From the NCBI GenBank assembly GCA_025351985.1, contig JANXUW010000051.1, positions 1 through 7,664 on the forward strand: a DNA stretch of 7,664 bases, read 5' to 3'. Source of the stretch: Pseudolysobacter sp. GTDB lineage: Bacteria; Pseudomonadota; Gammaproteobacteria; Xanthomonadales; Rhodanobacteraceae. This document shows positions 7,126 through 7,664 of this stretch, in pieces (the stretch's first letter is position 1; each line of letters opens with the position of its first letter). The notes below the pieces were generated by a model. It had not been told where the DNA came from, made no database searches, and saw only the letters and a list, made by a program, of their open reading frames with translations. The translations under genes were made by a program, and so were the position numbers.

Positions 7126-7664
7126 ACGCTGGCGGCGATGCTGGATTCGAGCGACGCCACGCTCAACTCGCCGCTTAGCAGTTTTGGCAACAGCGTGTCA
7201 CGCAGGGTGGCGAGGGTTTGGGACTGATGAAGATTGGCAATATGTTGCGACCAAAGCGGGGCTACGGCACGAGCGAAAGCATCGCGTAATTCTGGCGGCG
7301 AGAGCACCACAGGTTCTTCGTGGAGATGATTCCGATTAACGCCCGGCACAGCCGCCTTGTCGTTGTAATTCGAATAATTCACTTCACCCAAGGCATGAAA
7401 AATAAAACGCGGCGGATTTGCTTTGAAATCCTCGACATAAAGAGTGGTGTTGAGCGGCCAATAGTCTGTTTCCACATAGAAGACCTTTCCGATAGTTCCA
7501 TATCGTCCAGTCACAACGCCGGGACCGCGCACCTTTGTTTCAATGTGAGTCCCAGAAACACCTGACGAGGAAATAACAGGGATGACTCCTGCGGTTCGCA
7601 TGTCTGTGGGCAAGTCGTGTCCGCGCTTGAGGTTACACAAATCTCCAAGGCGGCCCATCTTCCA
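7122..7664 (-). CDS. hsdS: type I restriction enzyme specificity subunit HsdS (C-terminal part, partial)
   Basis: The last 180 residues of HsdS, the subunit that chooses the DNA target for both methylation and cleavage. The frame stays open to the window edge (the codons at 7659-7664 encode KW before MGRLG), so the Met at 7658 is internal and about half of a usual 400-450 residue protein is missing. The visible part is the second target-recognition domain, with GVIPVISSSGVSG, the hallmark GRYGTIGKVFY, WPLNTTLYV and PGVNRN. It is followed by the conserved C-terminal helix with LRDTLLPKLLSGEL. The stop overlaps the next ATG (ATGA). The recognition sequence cannot be read from this part. hsdM probably lies further right. 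Confidence 0.95.
   Translation of the reverse strand, partial: WKMGRLGDLCNLKRGHDLPTDMRTAGVIPVISSSGVSGTHIETKVRGPGVVTGRYGTIGKVFYVETDYWPLNTTLYVEDFKANPPRFIFHALGEVNYSNYNDKAAVPGVNRNHLHEEPVVLSPPELRDAFARAVAPLWSQHIANLHQSQTLATLRDTLLPKLLSGELSVASLESSIAASV

Noticed and set aside
7122..7658. complete 178-residue short HsdS starting at 7658
   Set aside because: The frame continues to the window edge upstream of that Met, and the visible part is the second recognition domain of a normal HsdS.

Overview
The window looks like chromosomal DNA from a moderately GC-rich gammaproteobacterium. By eye GC is somewhat above 50 %, codons end mostly in G or C, and the tRNAs are of standard bacterial form with encoded CCA ends. 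An IFSNGFE motif in a secreted protein recalls exported proteins of Lysobacterales/Xanthomonadales, especially Rhodanobacteraceae. That placement is from memory and tentative.

Left edge (1-430): about 22 codons of a plus-strand protein end at 71. A clean sigma70-type promoter (102-130) then drives a small tRNA operon, tRNA-Ala(GGC) and tRNA-Glu(TTC). A strong GNRA-loop hairpin (344-373) closes it. The same hairpin sits downstream of the convergent gene and can serve as a bidirectional terminator.

Middle left (430-2762): one minus-strand gene encodes a 688-residue exported multidomain protein. It has a signal peptide, a carbohydrate-binding-like beta domain, a short GFE linker motif, a large domain of unknown function rich in Gly, Trp and Asn, and a C-terminal beta domain. 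Its 266-bp upstream region holds several overlapping inverted repeats and a pure pyrimidine/purine tract.

Right half (2763-7664): a minus-strand type I restriction-modification operon, read right to left. It comprises hsdS (3' part only, running off the right edge), a 45-codon ORF (6988-7125), a rhuM-family gene, and a full-length hsdR. All joints overlap: ATGA between hsdS and the small ORF, ATGA between the small ORF and rhuM, and TAATG between rhuM and hsdR. The genes are therefore probably co-transcribed and translationally coupled. HsdS supplies DNA target recognition and HsdR the ATP-driven translocase and nuclease. The methyltransferase gene hsdM is not in the window and probably lies beyond the right edge. 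RhuM proteins often accompany such loci, but their role is not settled. The small ORF begins with a segment resembling the RhuM N-terminus and is the least expected item here.

No CRISPR array, insertion sequence, integrase or attachment-site duplication was seen.
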